The translations under genes were made by a program, and so were the position numbers. The notes under the pieces are model-generated. The model saw only the letters and a program-made list of their open reading frames with translations. It did not search any database and had not been told where the DNA came from. From Phaeobacter sp. G2 (GTDB lineage Bacteria; Pseudomonadota; Alphaproteobacteria; Rhodobacterales; Rhodobacteraceae), in the NCBI GenBank assembly GCA_025163595.1, contig CP104100.1:1612001-1676000 (forward strand): a DNA stretch of 64,000 bases, read 5' to 3'. This document shows positions 27,889 through 39,520 of the stretch, piece after piece; positions within the stretch are counted from its first letter, which is position 1, and every line of letters begins with the position of its first letter.

Positions 27889-27904
27889 GACCACTGCAGT
27901 GGTC
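27889..27904. promoter_or_regulatory. Perfect 16-bp palindrome in the sugar-operon / two-component intergenic region
   Basis: GACCACTGCAGTGGTC is fully self-complementary and sits between the divergent sugar ABC operon and the response-regulator gene. Such symmetry suits a dimeric repressor (for example a LacI-type factor encoded elsewhere) acting on one or both operons. Inferred from sequence symmetry only. Confidence 0.45.
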
Positions 27905-27919
27905 AGAGAGCAGAAATCC

Positions 27920-27954
27920 GTCACTTCCGTTACAACTTGTTACCTAGCTGTACC
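27920..27954. promoter_or_regulatory. GTTAC-type direct repeats spaced about 10 bp
   Basis: GTCAC (27920), GTTAC (27929), GTTAC (27939) and GTACC (27950) follow at 9-11 base spacing about 70-100 bases before the response-regulator start. OmpR-family regulators bind tandem direct repeats with one-helical-turn spacing, so this may be the site of the adjacent regulator. Confidence 0.4.
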
Positions 27955-28019
27955 TTTGGCCGCAAAAATGGGGCAGTCTGGCAGGCAAAGGCAGAGAGAG
28001 TAAGAGGCAGTAAGAGGCT

Positions 28020-28775
28020 ATGACGATACCCCGGCTTATGGTGGTGGATGATGATGCGGAGACCCGCGCCATGCTGACCCAGTTTTTGCAGCAAAACGGC
28101 TTTATCGCCCATGCCGCCGAAAATGAGGCGGAGATCCGGGCGCTGATGCAGGCGGGGCGGGTGGATCTGATCCTGTTGGATGTGATGCTGGGATCGGAAA
28201 GCGGCGTCGAGATCTGTGCCCGCTTGCGCCGCGAACAGGATGTTCCGATCATTCTGGTCTCGGCGCTGTCTCAGGATCACCAGCGCATGGCGGGTTATGA
28301 GGTCGGGGCGGATGACTATGTGGCAAAGCCTTTTAACCCGGAGCTGCTGCTGGCGCGGGTGCGGGCGGTTTTGCAGCGGGCCAACCGCAGTGCCTCGCTG
28401 GTTCATCGGCGGCGGCTGGCGCTGTTCCGCTTTGCCGGTTGGACCTATGACGGCAAACGCGATGAGGTGCTCTCGCCGCAGGGGTTTCAGGTGGCGCTGT
28501 CGCAGCGGGAGACCAGCCTGCTCAAGGTGTTTTTGGCCAACCCGCATATTCCGTTGAAGCGCGAGGAAATCCAGGCGGGCCTGCTGGAAGGTTTTGCCAG
28601 TGGCAGCAGTGGCAGCAGTGCAGAGCCCGACGGCTCCGGGCGGGCAATCGACATGTTGGTGGGGCGGCTGCGCTCCAAGATCGAAAGCGACCCCAAAGAT
28701 CCGCAGATGCTGCGCACCGCGCGCGGCATTGGCTATGTCCTGGCCGTGGATGTGGCGGAAGAGCAGACCGCGTGA
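28020..28775 (+). CDS. OmpR-family response regulator (GltR-like context)
   Basis: A 251-residue two-component response regulator. The receiver domain has the acidic pocket VVDDD (residues 8-12), phospho-acceptor Asp54 in ILLDVML, the Ser switch in LVSALS and Lys in VAKPFNPELL. A C-terminal winged helix (SQRETSLLKVF; IDMLVGRLRSKIE; LRTARGIGYVL) binds DNA. Between the wing elements there is an extra Ser/Gly stretch (ASGSSGSSAEPDGSG, about residues 193-208) encoded partly by a duplicated GGCAGCAGT. It overlaps the kinase gene by four bases. Lying divergent to the glucose ABC-glk operon, it is the likely activator of sugar uptake. Confidence 0.9.
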   Translation: MTIPRLMVVDDDAETRAMLTQFLQQNGFIAHAAENEAEIRALMQAGRVDLILLDVMLGSESGVEICARLRREQDVPIILVSALSQDHQRMAGYEVGADDYVAKPFNPELLLARVRAVLQRANRSASLVHRRRLALFRFAGWTYDGKRDEVLSPQGFQVALSQRETSLLKVFLANPHIPLKREEIQAGLLEGFASGSSGSSAEPDGSGRAIDMLVGRLRSKIESDPKDPQMLRTARGIGYVLAVDVAEEQTA

Positions 28776-30256
28776 GCCGCATCTGGGATCTGAAAACCCA
28801 GGCGCGCCTGTGGATCTTTGGCGGCTTTGCCATTGGTCTGGGGGCGGCCTTCCTGTGGCTGCAATCATCCCGCGCCTGGGAGCAGCATCTGGCCCGCAGC
28901 CAGATGGCGGGGGTGTTGCTGTATCAGGCCCTGCAGGGCAATGCGCCTGCGCCCGCAGGTCTGCAGATCCAGGCTCTGTCGCTGCAGTCAGACGTGGCCA
29001 ACGACCATCCGCGCGGTCAACGCCCCGAGGTGCCGGGCGGCGGTTTTGTTACCGAGATCTCGATCTTGGGGGAAACAGGGCGGGCGTTGGGGTTGGGGTC
29101 AGGTTTTGGGCCTGGCATGGGGGTACGCACCGGCACGGTGTTGCGGTTGATGATTGTGTCAGATCGCCTGCGCTACGGGGTTGCCGATCTGCAAACCGCG
29201 CCCCGGCAAACGGCGGCGCAGCAGCTGGGGGCGGTCACCCGCCTGTTGGCACGCCATTGCAGCGATCCGCTGGTCTTTGCCCAATATGGCGACAGGGGCT
29301 GGCGGCAGGTCGAGGGGGCTTCCTACTGGGGCTGTCAGGCGGCGCCGACGGATCTGCGCCTGCTGGCGGTGATTCTTGCGGCGGTGGGGCTGGCGATTGT
29401 GCTCAGCCAAAGTGGCGAGATCTCGGCGCGGTTTGGTGCCTTCGCCCGGCTGCTGCGTCAGCCGCGGGTGCTGGGGGGGCCGGATAGCTACTCCGCCCCC
29501 GGCCCGGCAGAGCTGCAGGAGATTGTCGCGGCGGTGAATGATCATCTGGCCGGGGCACGGGCGCAGATCGAAAAACGCGCCACGGTTCTGTCGGCGGTCA
29601 GCCATGATCTGGGCACGCCGGCCACCCGCTTGCGCCTGCGGGCGGCACTGATCCAGGACCAGACCCTGCGCCGCAAGCTGGAGGCGGATATCGACAGTAT
29701 GACCGGCATGATCGAAAGCGTGCTGACCTATACCCGCTCGGAACTCAGCCTGGAAGTGCCGCGCCAGATCTCGCTCACCGCGCTGGTGGAGGCTCTGGTG
29801 GCGGATTATCAGGATCTGGACAAGCCAGTGAGCTATGTGCGGATGCAGCCCGAGGTGGTTCAGGGGGCGCAGTCGCTGTTTTCAGCCCGCGCGGGGCAGG
29901 GCGCCTTGCCGGATGCGCGCCGGGTGCTTGTGACGGCGCGGCCGATCCTGTTGCAGCGCGCCCTGACCAATCTGGTGGACAATGCCCTGAAATACGGCCG
30001 CCGTGCCGTGGTGCGGCTGGAGGCGAGCGCGGAGCGGGCGGTGATCACGGTTGAGGACGAGGGATCTGAATTGACCGTGGCCGAGATCCAGGAGGTTCTG
30101 GCCCCGTTTCAGCGCGGTGCCAACAGCTCTGCTATTGACGGGTTTGGCCTGGGGTTGACCATCGTTGCCACCGTCGCAGAACAGCATGGCGGCACGCTGC
30201 AGTTCGATCAGGGCAGCCAGGGGCTGCGCGCCAGCCTGGACATCCAGCGCCACTAG
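28772..30256 (+). CDS. Sensor histidine kinase partner of the OmpR-type regulator
   Basis: A 494-residue membrane kinase starting with GTG in an overlap with the regulator stop (GTGA). It has a helix at about residues 13-30, a periplasmic sensing region of about 165 residues, and a second helix near 196-213. The H-box SHDLGTPATRLRLR has His278; the third position after the His is Gly where Arg is common (HDLRTP). A HATPase domain follows, with NLVDNALKYG (N box), FGLGLTIVATVAEQHGG (G2 box) and a weak G1 box (VEDEGSELTVAEI lacks the usual DxGxG). It presumably detects a periplasmic sugar or sugar acid, as GtrS does, but the sensor region itself does not identify the ligand. Confidence 0.88.
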   Translation: MSRIWDLKTQARLWIFGGFAIGLGAAFLWLQSSRAWEQHLARSQMAGVLLYQALQGNAPAPAGLQIQALSLQSDVANDHPRGQRPEVPGGGFVTEISILGETGRALGLGSGFGPGMGVRTGTVLRLMIVSDRLRYGVADLQTAPRQTAAQQLGAVTRLLARHCSDPLVFAQYGDRGWRQVEGASYWGCQAAPTDLRLLAVILAAVGLAIVLSQSGEISARFGAFARLLRQPRVLGGPDSYSAPGPAELQEIVAAVNDHLAGARAQIEKRATVLSAVSHDLGTPATRLRLRAALIQDQTLRRKLEADIDSMTGMIESVLTYTRSELSLEVPRQISLTALVEALVADYQDLDKPVSYVRMQPEVVQGAQSLFSARAGQGALPDARRVLVTARPILLQRALTNLVDNALKYGRRAVVRLEASAERAVITVEDEGSELTVAEIQEVLAPFQRGANSSAIDGFGLGLTIVATVAEQHGGTLQFDQGSQGLRASLDIQRH

Positions 30257-30437
30257 GGGCCGGTCGGGGCAATGACTGCAGGGGGTGGTGGTGATGAATT
30301 CATCTGATAAACGCTCTGCTTTTTGTGACATGTAAATGTTACGGTAGGATTAGGTCTGTAAAGAACGTCGTTGAATGGAAGCGTTTTTAAGCAGATATGA
30401 ACATCTGTGCGGCAGCTTGCATGACGAACGATAGATA

Positions 30438-33014
30438 ATGGTGAATTGGTTTGGTCTTTTCTATGAAGGGCCAAAATGGGTAAGGTTGAGTGGTGTCTGT
30501 TCCGTGAGAGGTTCTTCTGCAAAACCCATTGGCGGGCTAGTGCGACGCGCCCATATCCCGGTTCTGGTCGCCCTCGTTATGGTTCTGGCTGCGGGCTATT
30601 ATTCAGAACAACAAAACGACATCATCCATAATCAGGCGCTGCGGGCCGATGTGCGCCGCGAAGTAAACCAGCTGCAGGTCAGTCTTGAAGGGGCGCTCAA
30701 TGCCGATCTTCAGCTGGTGCGCGGGCTGGTTGCGGTGTTGTCCACCGAGCCGGACATGTCACAGGAGCGGTTCACCCAGCTGGGGGAAATGGTGCTGGGC
30801 AGACAATCGGGCATTAGCCATGTTGCAGCGGCGCCGGACCTTGTGGTTTCGATGATCTACCCGCTGCACGGCAACGAGGCGGCCTTGGGACTGGATTACA
30901 ACCAAAACGCCGCCCAGCGAGAGGCTGCCTACAAAGTCCGCGATAAGGGCGCAGTGGTTCTGGCAGGTCCGGTCCAGCTGGTGCAGGGCGATGAGGCCTT
31001 TATTGGCCGCTTTCCGGTCTTTGTCGGAACAGGGGAAAATCGCCGGTTTTGGGGGATTTTATCCTCGGTCATGAAGGCTGAACCTCTGTACGAGTCGCAT
31101 GGGTTCAACTCTCCCGACCTGGGCATCGAGGTTGGAATACGGGGACAGGACGGTATGGGGGCCGAGGGCGTACAGTTCTTTGGCGACCCATCCGTTTTTA
31201 CCGATAACCCGGTTCTCCTGGACATCCCGCTCCCGGTTGGGTCCTGGCAAATTGCAGCGCGCCCCAAGGGCGGGTGGTCGGCCAGCAGGGCCAATCCCTG
31301 GCCCTGGCGTCTGTTGGTTTTTATTGCCGGCGGATTTATTGTTGTGCCGATCTATATGATCAGTCGCCTGTCGGCGGCACGGCGCGATGCAATTCGAACC
31401 TTGAAGCGGCGCGAACGGCAGTTGGAGACCCTGTCGCGGCGGCTTGAGATCGCGGTGGATATTTCAAAGATCGGCATTTGGGAGCTGAATACCAAGAACA
31501 GTACAACCGTCTGGGATCCAAACCTGCGCGAAATCTATGGGTTCAAGCTCAATGATCCGCTGTCGATTGACACCTGGGAGAGTTGCCTGCACCCCGATGA
31601 TCATAAGAAGACGGTTCTTGAATTCCGCAATGCCTGTCACGTCGGGGGCAGCTACAGATCGGAATACCGCATCATTTTGCCCAGCCGGGAGGTGCGCCAT
31701 ATCCGCAGTATGGGAACCGCCTATGCGGATAGCGATGGCTGGCTGCGGATGGTCGGGGTCAATCTGGATGTGACCCAGGACGTGCAACTGCGTGAAAAGC
31801 TGATCGAGGCAAATACGGCGCTGTTGCAGCGCAACAATGATCTGAATGATGCCAAGATCGCGGCTGAAAGTGCCGATCGCGCCAAATCGGAATTTCTGGC
31901 CAACATGTCCCATGAGATCCGCACGCCGATGAATGGCATTCTGGGCATGGCGGAGCTGATGTCGGAGTTCGATCTGGGCCCGGAGGAAAGACAATATCTG
32001 AGCACCATTCAGGATTCCTCCAACGCGCTGCTTAAAATCATCAACGATATTCTTGACCTGTCGCGTCTCGAAGCGGGGCGCCTGGCGATCAGCCCGATTG
32101 ATTTTGATCTGCAAAACTGTGTGGCTGGCGCGGTCAATCTGTTGCGGCCCAAAGCTCGGGAAAAAGGCCTTTGGGTGTCGGTGAGTTTTGCGGACAACCT
32201 GCCGGAACGGGTGCATGGTGACGATGGTCGCTTGCGGCAAATTCTGGTGAACCTTATCGGCAATGCGGTGAAATTCACCTCTGAGGGCGGCGTGGACATC
32301 AGCGTCAGCTGCCGCGCAGACGACCCCTACAATCTGGTGATTGCGGTGGATGATACCGGCATTGGTATCTCAGACCACCAGGCCGAATATATTTTTGATC
32401 GCTTCAAGCAGGCGGATGCGGCCACCACGCGGGCCTTTGGCGGCACCGGGCTGGGATTGACGATTTCCAGCATCCTGGCAAAGCGCATGGGAGGCGGCAT
32501 TGATCTGTGTCGTCTCAAGGAAAAGGGCTCGTGCTTTCGCTTGAAAGTTCAACTGGCCAAGGCGGTTAATTCCAGCGGCGCCTCTCGGGTTGAGACCATG
32601 ATGGACACTGCAGCTTTGGCAGGCTGCCGGGTTTTGCTGGCAGAGGACAACAGGACCAACCGTTTGCTGGTCCGCAAGTATCTGGCCGATCTGGGCATCA
32701 CCCTGAGCGAAGCCCATAATGGCCGACAGGCGGTCACCCTGTGTCAGGAGGAAATGGCGCCGGATATCATTTTGATGGATATGTCCATGCCCGAGCTGGA
32801 CGGGCTTGCGGCAACGCGGGAAATTCGCGCTCTTGAGATCGAGCAGCCAGTGATTGTTGCGCTGACCGCCAATGCCTTTGAATCCGACCGCGAGGCCTGT
32901 CTGGCTGCGGGGATGGATTATTTTCTGCAAAAACCTATCAGTAAATCGGTTTTGTTGCGCACCCTGACCATGCTGCGCATTGGCCAGGATGAAAATAACG
33001 GCCAATCCGGCTGA
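30438..33014 (+). CDS. CHASE-domain hybrid sensor histidine kinase
   Basis: An 858-residue membrane receptor kinase. Transmembrane helix 1 is at about residues 39-55. A periplasmic CHASE domain spans about 65-250 (QRFT-like block QERFTQLGEMVLGRQ; YPLHGNEAALGLDY; GDEAFIGRFPVFV). Helix 2 is near 291-309 and a PAS domain near 335-450. HisKA has His492 in NMSHEIRTPMNG, and HATPase has DDTGIGIS and GGTGLGLTI. A C-terminal receiver carries phospho-Asp in IILMDMSMPELDG. CHASE domains bind small extracellular molecules. There is no response regulator or phosphotransfer gene beside it, so its target lies elsewhere. The start is uncertain: in-frame GTG codons at 30477 or 30507 region could also be used, with little effect on the domains. 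Confidence 0.88.
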   Translation: MVNWFGLFYEGPKWVRLSGVCSVRGSSAKPIGGLVRRAHIPVLVALVMVLAAGYYSEQQNDIIHNQALRADVRREVNQLQVSLEGALNADLQLVRGLVAVLSTEPDMSQERFTQLGEMVLGRQSGISHVAAAPDLVVSMIYPLHGNEAALGLDYNQNAAQREAAYKVRDKGAVVLAGPVQLVQGDEAFIGRFPVFVGTGENRRFWGILSSVMKAEPLYESHGFNSPDLGIEVGIRGQDGMGAEGVQFFGDPSVFTDNPVLLDIPLPVGSWQIAARPKGGWSASRANPWPWRLLVFIAGGFIVVPIYMISRLSAARRDAIRTLKRRERQLETLSRRLEIAVDISKIGIWELNTKNSTTVWDPNLREIYGFKLNDPLSIDTWESCLHPDDHKKTVLEFRNACHVGGSYRSEYRIILPSREVRHIRSMGTAYADSDGWLRMVGVNLDVTQDVQLREKLIEANTALLQRNNDLNDAKIAAESADRAKSEFLANMSHEIRTPMNGILGMAELMSEFDLGPEERQYLSTIQDSSNALLKIINDILDLSRLEAGRLAISPIDFDLQNCVAGAVNLLRPKAREKGLWVSVSFADNLPERVHGDDGRLRQILVNLIGNAVKFTSEGGVDISVSCRADDPYNLVIAVDDTGIGISDHQAEYIFDRFKQADAATTRAFGGTGLGLTISSILAKRMGGGIDLCRLKEKGSCFRLKVQLAKAVNSSGASRVETMMDTAALAGCRVLLAEDNRTNRLLVRKYLADLGITLSEAHNGRQAVTLCQEEMAPDIILMDMSMPELDGLAATREIRALEIEQPVIVALTANAFESDREACLAAGMDYFLQKPISKSVLLRTLTMLRIGQDENNGQSG

Positions 33015-33049
33015 TCCTGGGATTTTGCCGCGATAACAGGGTTTATGGC

Positions 33050-33787
33050 TTAATCTGGATTGCTCAACCAAAGGGTCATCTGTGCCTTGGCCTGGGCGCA
33101 GGCTTCTGCCACAGATGCGCCCTGCGCCAGCGCACAGGCGAGAGCGGTTGCCAGGCTGCAGCCGGTGCCGCGCTTGCTTATGGGCAGACGTGGGGCTGAA
33201 AACATCTGATGGCTGTCAGCGGTAAACAAATGATCCGTGCTGTGGGTGCCCTGGCCATGTCCACCCTTGATCAATACCGCAGCAACGCCCGTCGCCAAAA
33301 TGATCTGCGCCCGCATTTTCAATTCTGCCAGTTCTGGCGGCTCCTGGGGGTGGTGGCAGGTGCCGGCAAGCCGGGCGCTTTCCTCCAGATTGGGGGTCAA
33401 CAGCGTCACTTTTGGCAGCAGGGGGCTCAGGGCTTCCAAAGACATCAGGTCGCCGCCAGAGGAGCTTCTTAGGACGGGATCCAGCACAATCGGCACCTGG
33501 GCGGCCAGCGCTTGTGCCAGGCTCCGGGCGGCTTCTGGGGTGCCGATCATGCCAATCTTGATGGCGCGTGGGATCTGCCCCGCCGGATCAAAAGCGGCTG
33601 TGACCTGATCTGCGATAATCTGCGGTGGGATTGGCTGGGTGGCAATCAGCGCCGAGTTGGTCTGCACCGTGACGGCAGTCACCACCGGTGCAACCGAACA
33701 GCCCAGGCTTTGGGCCATGGCCACATCGCGGCTCAGGCCGGCACCGCCGCTGCTGTCGGTGCCGGCCACCACCAGAATGCGGCTCAT
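33050..33787 (-). CDS. thiD: Hydroxymethylpyrimidine/phosphomethylpyrimidine kinase ThiD
   Basis: A 245-residue kinase that phosphorylates HMP and HMP-phosphate to HMP-diphosphate, one of the two halves joined by ThiE. The family start ILVVAGTDSSGGAGLSRDVA is seen, with Gly-Ala-Gly and Asp in the substrate site. LDPVLRSSSGG, LLTPNLEESARLAG, VLIKGGHG and the ATP-site/catalytic Cys motif RGTGCSLATALACALA follow. It is the last gene of the thi operon; its start overlaps the ThiF stop (ATGA). It is somewhat shorter than E. coli ThiD (266). Confidence 0.93.
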   Translation of the reverse strand: MSRILVVAGTDSSGGAGLSRDVAMAQSLGCSVAPVVTAVTVQTNSALIATQPIPPQIIADQVTAAFDPAGQIPRAIKIGMIGTPEAARSLAQALAAQVPIVLDPVLRSSSGGDLMSLEALSPLLPKVTLLTPNLEESARLAGTCHHPQEPPELAELKMRAQIILATGVAAVLIKGGHGQGTHSTDHLFTADSHQMFSAPRLPISKRGTGCSLATALACALAQGASVAEACAQAKAQMTLWLSNPD

Positions 33788-34797
33788 GCGGGGTCACCAA
33801 CGGCGAGAATTTCAATCTGGTTAAAACCCTGTGCCTGTAGCGCGCGCCCCGTGCGCCAAGCCCGGACGCCGGATCGGCAACACAGAACTGTTGGCAGCCC
33901 GGGCTCAAGCCTGGCAGGGGCCGGGGCCGCGGCGATGCTATTTGCAGCAATCAGGTCATCGGGCAGGCAGCGTCGCGCCCCGGTGACAGCAGGCTGGGGT
34001 GCTTCTTCAACGGGGCGCAGATCTATCACTTGGGCCTGCGCCGGGATCAGCTCGGGGCTGGTGAATCGCAGGGGATCTGCGGGTTCGCAGGCAGAGCTAA
34101 AGTCAAAACTGCTCAGGGTCAGATCCGCCATGTCTATCTGCATTACCCGGCCCAGCGGCGTGGGGCTGTGGCCCAGCAGGGTCTTAAGCGCCATCTGTGC
34201 CTGCAGCGCGCCAATGGCACCCACTACCGGTCCCATCACCCCGGCACTGGCGCAGCTTGCGGTACTCTCTGGCAGCTCTGGAAACAGGGCGCGCAGCGAG
34301 GGCGCCGCGCCACAAAAGCCACCGACATAGCCCCGTTGCGCCAGCACCGAGGCCGAGATCAGCGGCAATCCCCGCGCCAGACAGGCATCCGACAGGATAT
34401 AGGAAGTGGCAAAACTATCCGCCGCATCCACCACCAGATCCACCGCGCCCAGATCCCCGTTGCTCAGATTCCGCGCCACATTTGCCGCGCTCAGGGCCTC
34501 GGCGAGGGGGTGCACTGTCAGGCCTGGGTTTCTGGCCATCAGATGCGCCTGCGCCGCGGTGACTTTGGGCTGGCCGATATCGGCCATGGTAAACAGCACC
34601 TGTCGGTGCAGATTGCTCTCCTCCACCCGGTCTGGATCCAGCAGGGTGAGCTGCCCGACACCGGCACCGGCAAGATACTGCAACACCGGCGCGCCCAGCC
34701 CGCCGACACCCACCACCAGCACATGGGCGCGTGCCAGTCGCGCCTGACCGGCGGCACCGACCTCGGGCAGGGCCATTTGGCGGGCGTAGCGCGACAT
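33784..34797 (-). CDS. thiF: ThiF-type adenylyltransferase fused to a rhodanese domain
   Basis: A 337-residue protein of the ThiF/MoeB/HesA family. It begins [21 protein letters not shown], contains the ATP-binding GVGGLGAPVLQYLAGAGVG and the adenylation-site segment DLVVDAADSFATSYILSDA. A conserved Cys lies in STASCASAGVMGP. The MoeB zinc CxxC pairs are not evident. The C-terminal 95 residues form a rhodanese-like domain with active-site loop CRSGVRAW. Role: adenylates the C-terminal Gly of ThiS and, through the fused rhodanese, probably loads it with sulphur for thiazole formation. The start at 34797 is fixed by overlap with the thiE stop (TGATG). Confidence 0.88.
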   Translation of the reverse strand: MSRYARQMALPEVGAAGQARLARAHVLVVGVGGLGAPVLQYLAGAGVGQLTLLDPDRVEESNLHRQVLFTMADIGQPKVTAAQAHLMARNPGLTVHPLAEALSAANVARNLSNGDLGAVDLVVDAADSFATSYILSDACLARGLPLISASVLAQRGYVGGFCGAAPSLRALFPELPESTASCASAGVMGPVVGAIGALQAQMALKTLLGHSPTPLGRVMQIDMADLTLSSFDFSSACEPADPLRFTSPELIPAQAQVIDLRPVEEAPQPAVTGARRCLPDDLIAANSIAAAPAPARLEPGLPTVLCCRSGVRAWRTGRALQAQGFNQIEILAVGDPA

Positions 34798-35405
34798 CAG
34801 GCGCAGGCCTCGGCCCATTGGCGGCAGCGCGCCTCGGGGTCCGGTGCCTGTTGAATATCCGTCACCACCGCGGCGCTATCTGCGCCGGCGGCAAAAACAC
34901 CGGGCAGGCGCGCGGGCGTTAGGCCGCCGATGGCCACCAGCGGGGTTTGCCCCGCGATCTGTTTCCAGCGGCTGACGCGGTCCAGCCCCTGCGGCCCCCA
35001 TTTCATTTTCTTCAACAGGGTCGGATAGACCGGCCCCAGCGCCACATATGCCGGATCATGGCGCAGCGCCCGCTCCAGTTCTGCTTCGTCATGGGTCGAC
35101 AGCCCATAGCGCACCCCGGCACGGTTGAGCGCGGCAAAATCGGCGGTTGCCATGTCCTCCTGACCCAGGTGCACAAAGCTGCAGTTCAGATCCAGCGCGA
35201 TCTGCCAGTGATCATTGACCACCAATTGCGCACCGTGCACGGCGCAGAAATCACGGGCGCGGGCGATCTGGCGGCGCAGCTCAGCCTCGGTGGCGTCCTT
35301 GATCCGCAGCTGCACCAATCTGGCCCCCTGCGGCACCAGCAGTTCCAGCCGGCCCACGTGGCCGACGATGAGATAAAACCGTTCCATTGCCTGATTGTCC
35401 TTCAT
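34797..35405 (-). CDS. thiE: Thiamine-phosphate synthase ThiE
   Basis: A 202-residue TIM-barrel enzyme that couples HMP-diphosphate with thiazole phosphate to give thiamine monophosphate. Seen are [10 protein letters not shown] (the QLR-K pyrophosphate motif), [20 protein letters not shown] and [10 protein letters not shown] with a downstream Lys-rich stretch, and LVAIGGLTP. The start at 35405 forms an ATGA overlap with the thiG stop and is preferred; a second Met six codons later is possible. The frame is open further upstream across thiG but that part is a shadow of thiG. Confidence 0.9.
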   Translation of the reverse strand: MKDNQAMERFYLIVGHVGRLELLVPQGARLVQLRIKDATEAELRRQIARARDFCAVHGAQLVVNDHWQIALDLNCSFVHLGQEDMATADFAALNRAGVRYGLSTHDEAELERALRHDPAYVALGPVYPTLLKKMKWGPQGLDRVSRWKQIAGQTPLVAIGGLTPARLPGVFAAGADSAAVVTDIQQAPDPEARCRQWAEACA

Positions 35406-36169
35406 GTCAGCTCTGCCAGTCCCAAAACCGGGGTCGAGGGCACCGCCATGTCGCGGCGCGGCATGGGCTCGGCCTGATAGCCGGCCTGACCGGCTGCCAC
35501 CGCCTGGGCCATGGCGCGGGCCATCCCGACCGGGTCCCCGGCCTTGGCCACCGCCGTGTTCAGCAGCACCGCATCCAGCCCCAGCTCCATCGCCGCCGCC
35601 GCATCCGAGGGGCGGCCAATGCCGGCGTCCACCACCAAGGGCGTATTCGGGAAATGCGCCCGCATGGCCCGCAGCCCATCGGGATTGCGCAGCCCCTGGC
35701 CAGATCCAATCGGCGCCCCCCAGGGCATCAGGACCTCGCAACCTGCCTGCAGCAGGTGCTCGCCCACCACCAGATCTTCGGTGGTGTAGGGAAAGACCTT
35801 AAAGCCATCGTCGCTAAGGATCCTTGCGGCCTCCACCAGGCCAAAGACATCCGGTTGCAGGCTGTCGGCATGGCCAATGACCTCGAGCTTTATCCAGTCG
35901 GTGTCAAAGATCTCGCGCGCCATCTGAGCGGTTGTCACGGCCTCCTGCACGCTGTGACAGCCGCCGGTATTGGGCAGGATACGGGCGCCGGTCTGGCGCA
36001 GCATCTGCCAGAACCCGGTGCCAGCACCATCGCTGGTTTCGCGGCGCAGGGACAGGGTGATGACCTCGCAACCGCTGGCGGCAATCGCCTCACAGAGCAC
36101 CTTGGGGGAGGGGTATTGCGCGGTGCCCAGAAACAGCCGAGAGCTGAGCGTAGTGCCGTAAAACTGCAT
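35402..36169 (-). CDS. thiG: Thiazole synthase ThiG
   Basis: A 255-residue thiazole synthase that builds the thiazole ring from deoxyxylulose-5-phosphate, dehydroglycine and ThiS-thiocarboxylate. The family segments [25 protein letters not shown] and IKLEVIGH, with the Schiff-base Lys in this block, are visible, together with [15 protein letters not shown] and [19 protein letters not shown]. The dehydroglycine would come from glycine through ThiO encoded in the same operon. Three bases separate it from thiS. Confidence 0.95.
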   Translation of the reverse strand: MQFYGTTLSSRLFLGTAQYPSPKVLCEAIAASGCEVITLSLRRETSDGAGTGFWQMLRQTGARILPNTGGCHSVQEAVTTAQMAREIFDTDWIKLEVIGHADSLQPDVFGLVEAARILSDDGFKVFPYTTEDLVVGEHLLQAGCEVLMPWGAPIGSGQGLRNPDGLRAMRAHFPNTPLVVDAGIGRPSDAAAAMELGLDAVLLNTAVAKAGDPVGMARAMAQAVAAGQAGYQAEPMPRRDMAVPSTPVLGLAELT

Positions 36170-36172
36170 GGC

Positions 36173-36366
36173 TCAGCCTCCCTGCATCGGCGCCAGGACT
36201 TCGATCCGGTCGCCTTCTGTTAACGGGGTATCAACACGTTTCGCACGCGAAACAAAGCTGCCGTTCAGGGCGGTGGCCAGCGCCGGGCTGGTCAGGCCCA
36301 GCTCGTGCAGGGCGGCGTCCAGCGTGGTGGCAGAGATGTCATGCGGTTTGGCGTTTACGGTAATGT

Positions 36367-36370
<4 letters not shown>
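36173..36370 (-). CDS. thiS: Sulphur carrier protein ThiS
   Basis: A 65-residue ubiquitin-fold carrier. It begins with a beta strand MNITVNAKPHDI, has the core ALNGSFVSRAK and ends in the obligatory di-glycine (APMQGG), whose C-terminus is adenylated by ThiF and converted to a thiocarboxylate that donates sulphur to ThiG. Its start overlaps the thiO stop (ATGA). Length and ending are exactly as expected. Confidence 0.95.
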
Positions 36371-39392
<3,022 letters not shown>

Positions 39393-39440
39393 GTGAGTTA
39401 AGACCTAGGGGAGGCGATGGGTTGCCGTCAACATGAATTT

Positions 39441-39450
39441 TGATAGATAA
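39441..39450. promoter_or_regulatory. Second, imperfect BioR-like box
   Basis: TGATAGATAA is the reverse complement of TTATCTATCA, nine of ten matches to the perfect box at 39538. It lies in the AT-rich region between thiC and bioB, about 165 bases from the bioB start. It could be an auxiliary operator or a chance match in AT-rich DNA. Confidence 0.35.
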
Positions 39451-39520
39451 AAATAATTCAACAATAACAGAAATATATGCCTATGTTTTGCAGGTAAAGC
39501 CGCGCTGCAATATATTTTCT

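Noticed and set aside
30324..30341. Near-palindrome GTGACAT-N4-ATGTTAC before the CHASE kinase gene
   Set aside because: One mismatch between the arms and no regulator or operon context to support an operator; too weak to list.
30429..30439. GATAGATAA resembling a BioR box upstream of the CHASE kinase
   Set aside because: Imperfect, not linked to a biotin gene, and overlapping the start codon region; probably chance.
34797..35741. Longer form of ThiE starting at 35741
   Set aside because: The extra residues are a shadow of thiG, are Gly/Ala-rich and unlike any ThiE; the ATG at 35405 overlaps the thiG stop in the pattern used throughout this operon.
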